DNA of 8,852 nt. Source: Planctomycetota bacterium. Lineage in GTDB: Bacteria; Planctomycetota; Planctomycetia; Pirellulales; Pirellulaceae. A program made the translations under genes and the position numbers. The stretch spans positions 1 through 8,852 of the forward strand of contig JAHWKS010000071.1 in assembly GCA_019347795.1 (NCBI GenBank), given 5' to 3'. Positions 1 through 7,065 of this stretch are shown here, piece by piece. A model generated the notes under the pieces. That model ran no database searches. It saw only the letters and a program-made list of their open reading frames with translations, and was not told the DNA's origin. The stretch's first letter is position 1; each line of letters starts with the position of its first letter.

Positions 1-192
1 CGTCCGCTCCGCGACCCGCGATGCCGCGTTTGCGGCGTCCGCGGCGAAGTCTGCGCCGGCCGCACCCGCAAGGTGCAAGGCCGCCGGCCGTATCACCCGC
101 TGGCGCGCCAACTTGGACAGCACAAGCTGCACGAATTGATCGCCGCCTACAATCTCCGCAACATTGTCACATCCGCGGGCTACTCTTCGTAG
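1..192 (+). CDS. Hypothetical protein, 3' end only (5' end outside window)
   Basis: The reading frame is open from base 1 to a TAG at 190-192, giving 63 visible residues and no start codon in the window, so the gene begins upstream. Coding character is supported by strong G/C preference at third positions and by a natural-looking C-terminus with a predicted helix (HKLHELIAAYNLRNIVTS). Three cysteines lie near the visible start (CRVCGVRGEVC); the CxxC pair hints at metal binding but nothing more can be said. Arg and Gly are frequent. The last 13 bases overlap tail to tail with the DUF1571 gene on the other strand. The family is not recognised. An alternative plus-strand frame starting at 21 is Arg/Pro-rich and looks like a shadow. 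Confidence 0.5.
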   Translation, partial: RPLRDPRCRVCGVRGEVCAGRTRKVQGRRPYHPLARQLGQHKLHELIAAYNLRNIVTSAGYSS

Positions 193-1019
193 TGGAACCC
201 TAGCCGGCGATGGTCGAAGTCGGCGTCGGTGAGGCCGACGTTGAGCTTTACGTCCTGGTAGGTGAACTCGCCGAGCAGGATCGGATCGTTGTCGGCTGCG
301 GCGGGCCAGTTGTAGAAGTCGAGGCGGACCGGCAGGCGCCAGCCTTCGTCGATGAAAACATGGGCGACGTGGAAGTCAAGGTCCGACTGCCGCTGTGGAT
401 GTATGATGCGGACCGCCATGCAGGGGCGGTCGTCGATCTTTGCGTTCTGGAACCACTCGACGCGGGTGTTGTCGCCGGAGGGGTCGGCGGCGATGTCGTC
501 CTCCATCTGCTCGATCGCCCCGCGGAGCATGTTGTGGATGCCGATGGTGGTGATCGGCATCCGGGTTTCCCGCGCCGCCAGGCCGCCGTCGGGATTGATG
601 CGGAAGGTGATCCCTCCCTCGCGTTGCCGCACGAGCATCCTTCCGTCGAAGGCGCCGTCGATAAACAACAGGCGCCGCCCCGCCGCCTTCCGCGGCGCCT
701 GGAACTCCAGCAGCACCGCCAGCGGCCGGACCTGCCGGCCGTCGTCAAACTTCGCCGGGCGAACGCGGGCGAGAATGATATGGTGCGTTTGAAGCGTCCC
801 GTCGATCCGCTCCCGCTTTACGATTCGGCACGTGTAGTCGTGCACGGCCCGCTCCAGATAGTCGATCTCCTTCCGCGCCAGCCGCAATACCGGATCAAGC
901 GGATGTTCCGGCGCCGCCTGCAGCGGCCGCTCGGCGACGCGGAGCGCCGGTTGAGCCAGGGAAGGACCCGCGAGTGCGGCGAAGAGGCAGCCAATCAAGG
1001 GAATCGTCAAATAACGCAT
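180..1019 (-). CDS. DUF1571 domain protein, secreted
   Basis: This encodes 279 residues. Residues 1-22 form a Sec signal peptide (MRYLTIPLIGCLFAALAG, then SLA before Gln23), so the product is probably exported. The rest matches my memory of DUF1571, a family abundant in Planctomycetes with no assigned reaction: an N-terminal helix followed by YTCRIVKRER (residues 62-71), then alternating beta-strand segments, the PITTIGIHNM stretch, and the C-terminal LNVGLTDADFD signature. The strand-rich, one-helix layout resembles LolA-type lipid carriers, but that link is inference. The start at 1019 is chosen because the signal peptide begins there; the frame stays open back to 1613, but that part overlaps the divergent gene and has no family match. 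No strong ribosome binding site precedes it. It is divergent from the operon at 1123. Confidence 0.85.
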   Translation of the reverse strand: MRYLTIPLIGCLFAALAGPSLAQPALRVAERPLQAAPEHPLDPVLRLARKEIDYLERAVHDYTCRIVKRERIDGTLQTHHIILARVRPAKFDDGRQVRPLAVLLEFQAPRKAAGRRLLFIDGAFDGRMLVRQREGGITFRINPDGGLAARETRMPITTIGIHNMLRGAIEQMEDDIAADPSGDNTRVEWFQNAKIDDRPCMAVRIIHPQRQSDLDFHVAHVFIDEGWRLPVRLDFYNWPAAADNDPILLGEFTYQDVKLNVGLTDADFDHRRLGFHYEE

Positions 1020-1122
1020 GAGGCCGAAGTCCGAATAGGACGGGGGGCGGATTTTCCTTAAACTTACCATAGCGACGGGGGCGCCGTCGATTTTCGGGAT
1101 TGATGAGGAGTCGAATACGGAC

Positions 1123-2301
1123 GTGTCGCAATCTTCGCCGTCAACAGGGCCGAAGCCGGGGCCGCGCCGCACCTCGCGCGGCAAGCCGCCGGCGAACCTC
1201 GCGGTTGAGGCGGCGAAAATCATCGGCGGCGGCGTGCTGGGCATTGTGATCGCCCTGGCCATTCTCAAGTACGGCATGAAGGTTTCGTGGCTGAACGAGT
1301 CGATCGACGACAACGGGCCGCCGGTCGCGATCCAGGATCGTTCTCGCAGCTCGGAGTCTTCGCAAACGGCGTCCTCGCGGCCTCGCCGAAAGCACGACGC
1401 GCCTTCGCCCGAAAAGCAGGCGGAGATTCGCGCAGACATCGACGCGATCTTTGCGAAGCAGCTTTCGGGCCAACTGTCCGACGAGCAGAAAAGCGAGGTG
1501 GCGCTGCGGCTGGCGCAACTGGCGGATGAGGCGGAAGATAGTCCGGAAGAGCGATTTGTGCTGCTGCGAAAGGCGGCCGAGCTGGCGGTCGAGGCGGGAG
1601 ACCTCGATCGCATGACGGCGCTGGTGCAGGAGATGGCCGGCGAGTTCGATTTTGATCCGCTCGCCGCCAGGGCCGCGTTCCTGAAGCAGTTCGCCGGTGA
1701 GGCCGATGAGGCGGAAGAGCTCGACTCGCTCGTGCTCCATGCGAAGCTGACGATCGACGACGCCCGGGCGATGGACCGTTACGAGCTCGCCGTCGCCCTG
1801 GCCGAGGCGACGCGCGTCGCCTGCCGCCGGCCGGAGGGAGCGAAGCATCGCGAATACGTGGAAGAGGGATGCGAGCGGCTGGCGATTACGGCGCGTCGTT
1901 GGAAGGAGTATCAAGACGCGCGGAAGACGCTCGAGACGACGCCGGAGGATCCGGCGGCGAACCTCACGGCCGGCCGCTGGCTGTGCTTGGAGAAAGGGCA
2001 ATGGAAGCAAGGCTTGGCGAGTCTCGCCCAGGCGGGAAATCATCCGCTGGCTGAGGCCGCTCGCCGCGACCGGGCCGTTGCCGCGCTTCCGGTCGAGAGC
2101 CCGGCACAAATGGTGGAAGTAGCGGACCAGTGGTTCGACGCCGCGCTGGCCGACGAGGAAGACCACGGCTTCCTGGGCCGCGCGCACTTCTGGTATACCC
2201 GGGCGCAGCCGTTGCTGAGCGGCGAGCAGGCGACGCACGTCGAGAACCGCCTGGACAACATCTTCGCCTATCCCGCCGCGCGGCACGTGTTGGGAATGTG
2301 A
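1123..2301 (+). CDS. Membrane-anchored helical-repeat protein with a planctomycete-type C-terminal module
   Basis: This encodes 392 residues from a GTG start, preceded by a GAGGAG ribosome binding site at 1105-1110. Residues 1-25 are Ser/Pro/Arg-rich. One hydrophobic segment (about 31-50, IIGGGVLGIVIALAILKYGM) makes it a single-pass protein whose large C-terminal part probably faces the periplasm. After a charged, disordered linker (about 55-90) the chain is almost all helix, rich in Ala and Glu, in TPR-like hairpins (about 95-270). The end (about 284-385) follows a pattern I recall from many planctomycete proteins: GRWLCLEKGQW (284-294), a GLxxLAxAxxxxLAxxA stretch, an AxxWFDxA segment and the FWYTRAQPLLSG motif near Trp357, then a helix ending xVExRL. 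Its function is unknown; a scaffolding role is inferred only from repeat content. The next gene starts 3 bp downstream, so the two are probably co-transcribed. Confidence 0.8.
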   Translation: MSQSSPSTGPKPGPRRTSRGKPPANLAVEAAKIIGGGVLGIVIALAILKYGMKVSWLNESIDDNGPPVAIQDRSRSSESSQTASSRPRRKHDAPSPEKQAEIRADIDAIFAKQLSGQLSDEQKSEVALRLAQLADEAEDSPEERFVLLRKAAELAVEAGDLDRMTALVQEMAGEFDFDPLAARAAFLKQFAGEADEAEELDSLVLHAKLTIDDARAMDRYELAVALAEATRVACRRPEGAKHREYVEEGCERLAITARRWKEYQDARKTLETTPEDPAANLTAGRWLCLEKGQWKQGLASLAQAGNHPLAEAARRDRAVAALPVESPAQMVEVADQWFDAALADEEDHGFLGRAHFWYTRAQPLLSGEQATHVENRLDNIFAYPAARHVLGM

Positions 2302-2304
2302 CGC

Positions 2305-3927
2305 ATGACCCACCTCCTCTTTCCCGGCCGGCATCACCTGCTGACCGGATTTCAACTCGATTACCTGACGTGGACCACGAGCGGCGATCCAGCGGAGCTG
2401 CGGGACGTGGATGGGAAGCCGCTCGATCTGGCGACGCCGATCGACGCGGTGATCTGGGCCATCTCTTCGGCCAATCACGCCAACACGCGGCGGAACCCGC
2501 TGCCGGCGCATCGACGGGAGGCGGCGATTGAGGAGTTCGCACGCGATCTGGACGTTCCCTCATTCGTCTACCTGATCGACGATCTGGGGCACACGCCGCG
2601 TTATGCCGAGTACGTGCTCAAGAAGATCGAAGTGGACAGCCAGGGGCGTTTTCGCCTCACGCCGGAGAATGCCGTCGTCGGCTGCTCTACCCCGCAGGTG
2701 ATCGCGATGTTTGAGCGGCTGGGGTTCCGCATCCTGCCGTTCGAGTTGACCGACCGTGAGCAGGAGACGTACGCCGACCTGCGGCCGTGGGACCTGATCG
2801 AATCCTTGGTGGAGACGGGGCTGGCGGGGCGGGAGTGGCGGACCGATCGCACCTTCGTCACCAAGACGGCACGGGCCACGCGGCGGATGTTTGACAAGTA
2901 CGGCTACGGCGATTTGATCGTCGATCTTCATCGCCGGCCGATCCTGACCGACGACGGCGATCTGACCGCCACGCGGAACTACAACACCTACGTGCGCTCG
3001 TTCGACGAGGGGGCGCCGCGGAAGTACGCGCAGATCGGCCATTTGATCCTGCCGGGACGGATCGTCGATATCGGGTGCTGCACTGGCTCGCTGATCCGCG
3101 AGATGACCCGCGACGACCGGCTGCGCGAGTCGGACTTTTACGGCATCGAGGTGGCCAGGCCGCTGTACGCGGAGTGCCTGCACCGCAAGGAGCAGGGCGC
3201 CTTCCAGAACGAGAACGTCTTCTTCTACCAGCGCGACTTCGCCGCGGGACCGATCTTCCCAGAAGGCTCCGTCAACACGTTCACGACGGTCGCCCTGACG
3301 CACGAGATCGAATCGTACGGCGGCCGCGACTCGCTGCTGCACTTCCTCGATCTTCTCTATCGCCAGACGGCGATGGGCGGACGATGGGTGAACCTCGACG
3401 TGTTGGGACCGGAAGATCGCGACGAGACGGTTTACCTGCGTCTCCGCCGCGACGACGGCGTTGAGGAGAATGCAGCGGGCCGCGAGTTCGACGCCGACGA
3501 CCGGGAGGCGTTGCGGGCGTACCTCGCGAAGCTTTCCACCTACGGCCGCTTTCAGCGCTTCGCCCGCGACTTCCGCCGCGAAGAAGGATACGAGATGCAT
3601 TACCGGGAAGCGGCGCTTGCCGGCGAGCCGCTGATCGAGCTGCGGCTGGAGGACGCCTGCGAGTTTCTCAGCAAGAAAGATTACCTCGATAACTGGCAGA
3701 GCGAGCTGCACGAGCGGTTCTGCTTCTGGAGCTTCGCCGACTGGCGGGCGGCGGTGGAGCAGGCCGGCTTCCGAATCAACCCCACCTCCCACGCTTTCGT
3801 GAACGACTGGCTGGTCGAAAACCGCTACCGCGGCCAGGCGGACCTGCTGGCGAAGGTGAACGGCGAACCGGCCCCGCTCCCCTACCCGCCAACGCACTTC
3901 GTGCTGGCGGCGGACAAGGCGTCCTAG
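2305..3927 (+). CDS. Class I SAM-dependent methyltransferase with nucleotidyltransferase-like N-terminal domain
   Basis: This encodes 540 residues. The C-terminal half carries a Rossmann methyltransferase core: motif I is VDIGCCTGS (254-262, the DxGxGxG glycine loop), and the acidic residue that usually binds the SAM ribose is Glu282 in YGIEVARP. A motif IV-like stretch (SVNTFTTVALTHEIESYGG) follows. The N-terminal 160 residues look like a cytidylyl/adenylyltransferase-type fold: a first strand then PGRHHLLTGFQ (7-17), and SSANHANTRRNPLPAHRR (54-71), which recalls the NPFTAxER helix of NMN adenylyltransferases. The catalytic HxGH appears as LTGF, so this domain is probably non-catalytic or highly divergent. 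Residues about 170-250 link the two. The substrate is unknown. ATG at 2305 comes 3 bp after the preceding stop, suggesting translational coupling. The methyltransferase part is well supported; the N-terminal assignment is inference. Confidence 0.85.
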   Translation: MTHLLFPGRHHLLTGFQLDYLTWTTSGDPAELRDVDGKPLDLATPIDAVIWAISSANHANTRRNPLPAHRREAAIEEFARDLDVPSFVYLIDDLGHTPRYAEYVLKKIEVDSQGRFRLTPENAVVGCSTPQVIAMFERLGFRILPFELTDREQETYADLRPWDLIESLVETGLAGREWRTDRTFVTKTARATRRMFDKYGYGDLIVDLHRRPILTDDGDLTATRNYNTYVRSFDEGAPRKYAQIGHLILPGRIVDIGCCTGSLIREMTRDDRLRESDFYGIEVARPLYAECLHRKEQGAFQNENVFFYQRDFAAGPIFPEGSVNTFTTVALTHEIESYGGRDSLLHFLDLLYRQTAMGGRWVNLDVLGPEDRDETVYLRLRRDDGVEENAAGREFDADDREALRAYLAKLSTYGRFQRFARDFRREEGYEMHYREAALAGEPLIELRLEDACEFLSKKDYLDNWQSELHERFCFWSFADWRAAVEQAGFRINPTSHAFVNDWLVENRYRGQADLLAKVNGEPAPLPYPPTHFVLAADKAS

Positions 3928-3948
3928 CGCGTGCGATTAGCGGCGACC

Positions 3949-4188
3949 TTAACGCTTCGACCGCCGACCCCGCCGGGGGCTGCCATTGATGATTTCCAAG
4001 CTGGTCACCAGCAGAAGATCAATAATCTCGAAATGGTCATCGCTGGTATACACGACGAATGTGCGGCCGCCGCCGAATGCAGCAAACTCCGGATGCTGGA
4101 TATCGACTTCACGGCCGTCCGCCAAGTGAGCGCGGAAGGGACGGAACGGCTGAGCGCTGAGCATGTCGCGAAGTTGCTCGGTGGTCAT
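3949..4188 (-). CDS. Small conserved planctomycete-type protein (79 aa), function unknown
   Basis: This encodes 79 residues, starting at the ATG whose complement is at 4186-4188. The layout matches a small family I recall from many planctomycete genomes: an N-terminal helix with TEQLRDMLSAQPFRPF, then a beta-rich body with HLADGREVDIQHPEF, a GGRTFVVYTSDD turn and the closing strand FEIIDLLLVTSLEII, and a basic tail (SPRRGRRSKR). The alternating strands suggest a small beta-barrel or SH3-like fold; no catalytic residue, membrane segment or DNA-binding motif stands out. It converges on the methyltransferase gene with a 21-bp gap and is divergent from trpB. The function is unknown. Confidence 0.75.
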   Translation of the reverse strand: MTTEQLRDMLSAQPFRPFRAHLADGREVDIQHPEFAAFGGGRTFVVYTSDDHFEIIDLLLVTSLEIINGSPRRGRRSKR

Positions 4189-4330
4189 GCGACCATTTTA
4201 AATCGAGCGATTCGGCGGCGACAAGCGCATAGAATGGCCCACGGATGCCGACCCTCGGGTATCCATTGCCAGATTTTGTTGTGGCCACGCCGCTAACCTC
4301 TCGCTCGCCTTGTGCAAGCGTGGGTCATCG

Positions 4331-4399
4331 GTGGGTCGGCTTTGCCATCCGTGGTCTTCTCCTGGCGCCACCTTGCGCGTCGGCTGGTGGCGATGGTAA
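4331..4399 (+). other. Putative Trp-rich leader reading frame upstream of trpB
   Basis: In the same frame as trpB, a short reading frame ends in codons TGG TGG CGA TGG TAA (4385-4399), reading Trp-Trp-Arg-Trp-stop. With the in-frame GTG at 4331 as start it would encode 22 residues, four of them Trp (the other Trp codon is at 4352). Other in-frame starts are TTG at 4310 and 4373; there is no ATG. A weak GTGGG lies 6 nt before the GTG. The stop lies 9 nt before trpB. Clustered cognate codons just before a biosynthetic gene are the hallmark of ribosome-mediated control, but there is no room for a terminator between this frame and trpB, so any control would act on translation. Chance is a real alternative in GC-rich DNA. 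Confidence 0.3.
4366..4392 (+). promoter_or_regulatory. GC-rich hairpin immediately upstream of trpB
   Basis: CGCCACC at 4366-4372 and GGTGGCG at 4386-4392 are perfect inverted repeats, giving a 7-bp GC-rich stem with a 13-nt loop. The 3' arm coincides with the adjacent Trp codons of the putative leader, and the hairpin ends 16 nt before the trpB ATG. No U-tract follows, so it is not an intrinsic terminator. It could influence ribosome access to trpB; this is inference. Confidence 0.35.
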
Positions 4400-4408
4400 C
4401 ATGGCGGG

Positions 4409-5650
4409 ATGAGTGAACCTTCAACGATGCATGCGTCTTCGCACGTCCCCGATGCGGCGGGGCGGTTCGGCGAGTTCGGCGGACGGTATGTCCCCGAGAC
4501 GTTGACCTATGCGCTCGATCAGCTTGCGGAGGAGTATGAGCGGGCGGTCAAAGATTCCGCGTTTCAGGCGGAGCTGGACGAGCTGTGGAAAAACTACGTC
4601 GGCCGGCCTTCGCCGCTGTATCATGCGCGGCGGTTGAGCGAGCAGTGCGGCGGGGCTCAAATCTGGCTCAAGCGGGAGGATCTCAATCACACCGGCGCCC
4701 ATAAGATCAACAACACGCTGGGGCAGGCGCTGCTCACGCGGCGAATGGGAAAGACGCGGGTGATCGCCGAGACCGGCGCCGGGCAACACGGCGTGGCGAC
4801 CGCCACCGCGTGCGCACGCTTCGGATTGCCGTGCGTCGTGTACATGGGCGAAGAGGACATCCGCCGCCAGGCCCCCAATGTGTTCAGCATGAAGCTGCTG
4901 GGCGCCGAGGTGCGGCCGGTCACCAGCGGTTCGCGCACCCTGCGCGACGCGATTAACGAGGCGATGCGGGATTGGATGTCGAGCGTCGAGACGACGCACT
5001 ACATTCTCGGCTCGGTGGTGGGACCGCATCCGTTTCCGCGCATCGTGCGGGACTTTCAATCGGTGATCGGCCGCGAGGCCCGCTCGCAGAGCCGGGAGCA
5101 GCTCGGGCGGCTGCCGGAGATGGTGGTGGCCTGCGTCGGCGGCGGCAGCAATGCGGCGGGGATGTTCTATCCGTTTGTCGAAGACGAGGGAGTGGAACTG
5201 GTCGGCGTCGAGGCGGGAGGCCGCGGCGAGCTGCCGGGCCAGCATGCCGCCACGCTCAGCTTTGGCCATCCCGGCGTCTTGCACGGCAGCTACAGCTTCG
5301 TGATGCAGGATGAAGACGGCCAGACGTGCGACGTACACTCGATCTCCGCCGGACTGGATTATCCCGGGGTCGGACCCGAGCACAGCTATTGGAAAGCTTC
5401 GGGCCGCGTTCGCTATATCCATTGCCGCGACGACGAGGCGATGGCCGCCTTCGACGCCCTCGCCCGCAACGAAGGCATTTTGCCCGCCTTGGAAAGTTCG
5501 CACGCGGTCGCCAAGGCGATGGAGCTGGCGTCGCAGCGGAGCAAAGAGGAGGCGATCATCGTCTGCCTCTCCGGCCGCGGCGACAAGGATGCGGCGGAGA
5601 TCGCAAGGCTGAAGGGGAATGCGGAATTCGGAATGCGGAGCGCGGAATGA
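4409..5650 (+). CDS. trpB: Tryptophan synthase beta subunit
   Basis: This encodes 413 residues. TrpB condenses indole with L-serine to L-tryptophan using pyridoxal phosphate (PLP), in the cytoplasmic alpha2beta2 complex with TrpA. Visible hallmarks are the N-terminal [12 protein letters not shown], the PLP Schiff-base lysine Lys99 in HTGAHKINN, the catalytic glutamate Glu121 in [12 protein letters not shown], the phosphate-binding loop GGGSNAAG (from 244), and the C-terminal [12 protein letters not shown] 4409 is the first in-frame start after a TAA at 4397; the ribosome binding site is poor (GGCGGG touches the ATG). The family body ends near ARLKG; the last 11 residues ([10 protein letters not shown] and stop) are encoded by a tandem heptamer repeat and look like an added tail. 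trpA follows after a 211-bp gap that holds a small gene. Confidence 0.97.
   Translation: MSEPSTMHASSHVPDAAGRFGEFGGRYVPETLTYALDQLAEEYERAVKDSAFQAELDELWKNYVGRPSPLYHARRLSEQCGGAQIWLKREDLNHTGAHKINNTLGQALLTRRMGKTRVIAETGAGQHGVATATACARFGLPCVVYMGEEDIRRQAPNVFSMKLLGAEVRPVTSGSRTLRDAINEAMRDWMSSVETTHYILGSVVGPHPFPRIVRDFQSVIGREARSQSREQLGRLPEMVVACVGGGSNAAGMFYPFVEDEGVELVGVEAGGRGELPGQHAATLSFGHPGVLHGSYSFVMQDEDGQTCDVHSISAGLDYPGVGPEHSYWKASGRVRYIHCRDDEAMAAFDALARNEGILPALESSHAVAKAMELASQRSKEEAIIVCLSGRGDKDAAEIARLKGNAEFGMRSAE
5616..5650 (+). repeat. Tandem heptamer repeat (GGAATGC-type, five units) at the trpB 3' end
   Basis: Five back-to-back 7-bp units run from 5616 to 5650. Units 1 and 3 are GGAATGC, unit 2 is GGAATTC, unit 4 is GGAGCGC and unit 5 is GGAATGA, whose TGA is the trpB stop codon. 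Seven is not a multiple of three, so successive units are read in different frames and give the unusual C-terminal tail of TrpB. Similar GGAATTCGGAATGC-type repeats are, from memory, dispersed in many environmental bacterial genomes. Confidence 0.8.
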
Positions 5651-5693
5651 GCCCAAGGGTTTTTCCGGCGGAATCGACATCGAGACGAGTCAA

Positions 5694-5834
5694 ATGTCCA
5701 AGGATACAACCACGACGGATGAGCGACTAAGACGCGAGTTGCAGATTGCCTTCGATCAAGCGGATCGAGGGGAATGGGTGGTGTGGGATCCCGAGAAGAT
5801 CAAGCAAGAGGGGCGTCGCCGGCTGGCGGAGTAG
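5694..5834 (+). CDS. Small ParD-like antitoxin C-terminal fragment (46 aa)
   Basis: This encodes 46 residues from ATG 5694, with a weak GAGACGAG ribosome binding site about 5 nt upstream. The same frame is open back to an ATG at 5619, but those 25 extra codons come from the heptamer repeat and trpB tail. The body ERLRRELQIAFDQADRGEW followed by DPEKIKQEGRRRLAE resembles the C-terminal, toxin-binding part of ParD-type antitoxins (a helix of the LRxxLxxGxxxxDxG type, then a basic helix). The N-terminal ribbon-helix-helix DNA-binding part is missing, and no toxin gene is adjacent. It could be an antitoxin remnant, a free-standing antitoxin-like peptide, or an unrelated short helical protein. It lies between trpB and trpA and ends 27 bp before trpA. 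Confidence 0.55.
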   Translation: MSKDTTTTDERLRRELQIAFDQADRGEWVVWDPEKIKQEGRRRLAE

Positions 5835-5861
5835 CGCAAGCAATAACCGGCGTGGGGAACA

Positions 5862-6677
5862 ATGTCAGCCATCGATCAAGTTTTCCAGCAGCTTCGCTCC
5901 CAGGGACGCAAGGCGTTTATTCCGTTTGTCACGGCGGGCGATCCGGATTTGGACTTCACGGCGGACGTGCTGCGGGAGCTGGGGAAGCGCGGGTGCAGCC
6001 TGTGCGAGATCGGCGTTCCCTACAGCGACCCGATTGCCGACGGGCCGGTCATTCAGGCGTCGTACACGCGGGCGCTGGAGCGGAAGATCAAGCTTCGCGA
6101 GATTCTGGGAATGACGGCTCGCGTAAGCCGGGAGATCGAGGCGCCGCTGGTGACGATGGTCAGCTACGCCATCGTCTACCGTCATGGACTGGAGGCGTTT
6201 GTCCGCGAGGCGAAGGAGACGGGTGTGGCCGGGGCGATCGTGCCGGACCTCTTAGTCGAGGAGTCGGGGCCGCTGGCGGAGATTTGCCGCCGCGAGGACT
6301 TCAGCCTGATTCAACTGGTGACCCCCACCACGCCGCGGGAGCGGGCGGTGCGGATCGCCGACGCCTCCAGCGGCTTTCTTTACTGCGTGTCGGTGACGGG
6401 CATCACCGGGGAGCGGCGATCGCTGCCCCCGCAGCTTCTGGAGAACATCGCCTGGCTGCGGGAGCAGACGGAATTGCCGCTCTGCATCGGCTTCGGCGTC
6501 AGCCAGCCCGAGCACGTGCAGCAGTTGGCGCCGGTCGCCGACGGGGTGATCGTCGGCTCGGCCATCGTCCGCCGCATCGCCGAAGCCGCCGTCCATCCCC
6601 GCGATCACGTGCTGGCGGACGTGGGCCGGTACGTCGAATCGCTCATGGCCGCCCTAAATCCCGATGGCGCCGCCTGA
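5862..6677 (+). CDS. trpA: Tryptophan synthase alpha subunit
   Basis: This encodes 271 residues, a normal length for TrpA. It cleaves indole-3-glycerol phosphate to glyceraldehyde 3-phosphate and indole, which is channelled to TrpB. The TIM-barrel hallmarks are present: FIPFVTAGDP (19-28), and both catalytic acids at the classical numbers, Glu49 in CEIGVPYSDP and Asp60 in ADGPVIQ. Further on are IVPDLLVEE, the VSVTGITGERR loop, IGFGVS, and GVIVGSAIVR, which form the phosphate-binding side of the barrel. GGGGA at 5854-5858 may serve as a ribosome binding site, with a short 3-nt spacing to ATG 5862. The gene is in the same orientation as trpB but separated by the antitoxin-like frame, so coupling between the two subunits is looser than in typical overlapping trpBA pairs. 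Confidence 0.97.
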   Translation: MSAIDQVFQQLRSQGRKAFIPFVTAGDPDLDFTADVLRELGKRGCSLCEIGVPYSDPIADGPVIQASYTRALERKIKLREILGMTARVSREIEAPLVTMVSYAIVYRHGLEAFVREAKETGVAGAIVPDLLVEESGPLAEICRREDFSLIQLVTPTTPRERAVRIADASSGFLYCVSVTGITGERRSLPPQLLENIAWLREQTELPLCIGFGVSQPEHVQQLAPVADGVIVGSAIVRRIAEAAVHPRDHVLADVGRYVESLMAALNPDGAA

Positions 6678-7065
6678 GTGACGACGGGCCGACTTTGCGA
6701 AAAATTCCGCCAAACCTTTTCCCGAGGGCTGCCGATAATTTGGCTACTTCTGAGCTTGCCGCAGCTATAATTGCTACGGCCTAAGGCCAGGAAACCTCCG
6801 ACAGCATTCGGCAGAGGGACCAAACAAACCGGGGTGGCCCGGATCAACCAAACGGCTAGTGCAGAAGCACGCCTGATCCGCGCCAGTCTCCCAGCGACTC
6901 CACTCGTCGCCCAATCGGTCGGGGTTTCATATAAAGGCCGCGGACGATTCCTCCGGAAGCGTCTTGCGGCTTTTTTGCTGCGCGGGTATATCCCCCAAGG
7001 GCCGACGCTCCGCTGCCGATAAAGAGCCTAGGAATCGGCTGTTTTCCTCCCACCACCGGGCACGG
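6678..7065. other. Gene-free stretch between trpA and the TPR gene
   Basis: This 388-bp stretch has no reading frame with family resemblance on either strand. It is locally more A/T-rich than its neighbours around 6700-6780. It holds a perfect TATAAT at 6766-6771, a palindrome GGCCTAAGGCC at 6778-6788, a small hairpin (CCGGG/CCCGG, 6829-6842), a TATAAA at 6930-6935, and a T6 run at 6971-6976 behind a weak imperfect stem. It probably contains the trpA 3' end signals and the TPR gene promoter, but neither can be fixed with confidence. Confidence 0.5.
6766..6771 (+). promoter_or_regulatory. Possible -10 element (TATAAT) upstream of the TPR gene
   Basis: This is an exact TATAAT in a locally A/T-rich patch. 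At 17-bp spacing the -35 position reads GCTACT, which is a poor match, and there is no TG extension. The nearest downstream gene starts at 7066, implying a leader of almost 300 nt, so the call is weak. Confidence 0.2.

Noticed and set aside
1020..1613. N-terminal extension of the DUF1571 reading frame on the minus strand (198 extra residues)
   Set aside because: It is Ser/Ala/Arg-rich without family resemblance, overlaps the divergent gene at 1123, and a clear signal peptide begins at the internal ATG at 1019.
1141..2511. Long minus-strand open frame of 456 codons
   Set aside because: It lies opposite a gene with a TM segment and a recognisable C-terminal module; its translation is Arg/Leu-rich low-complexity typical of an antisense frame in GC-rich DNA.
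2560..3897. Long minus-strand open frame of 445 codons
   Set aside because: It is antisense to the methyltransferase gene and has no recognisable motif.
4421..5680. Long minus-strand open frame of 419 codons
   Set aside because: It is antisense to trpB, whose identity is certain.
5774..6784. Plus-strand open frame of 336 codons overlapping trpA
   Set aside because: It is Gly/Ala/Arg-rich and a frame shadow of trpA, whose catalytic residues are intact.
6953..6976. Possible intrinsic terminator with a T6 run
   Set aside because: The stem is only three pairs, a G-G mismatch and two pairs, too weak to call; it also lies within 90 bp of the TPR gene start and nearly 280 bp beyond trpA.
6964..7065. 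TTG start at 6964 for the TPR protein
   Set aside because: The added 34 residues have no signal-peptide or family character, and an ATG at 7066 lies suitably before the hydrophobic segment.
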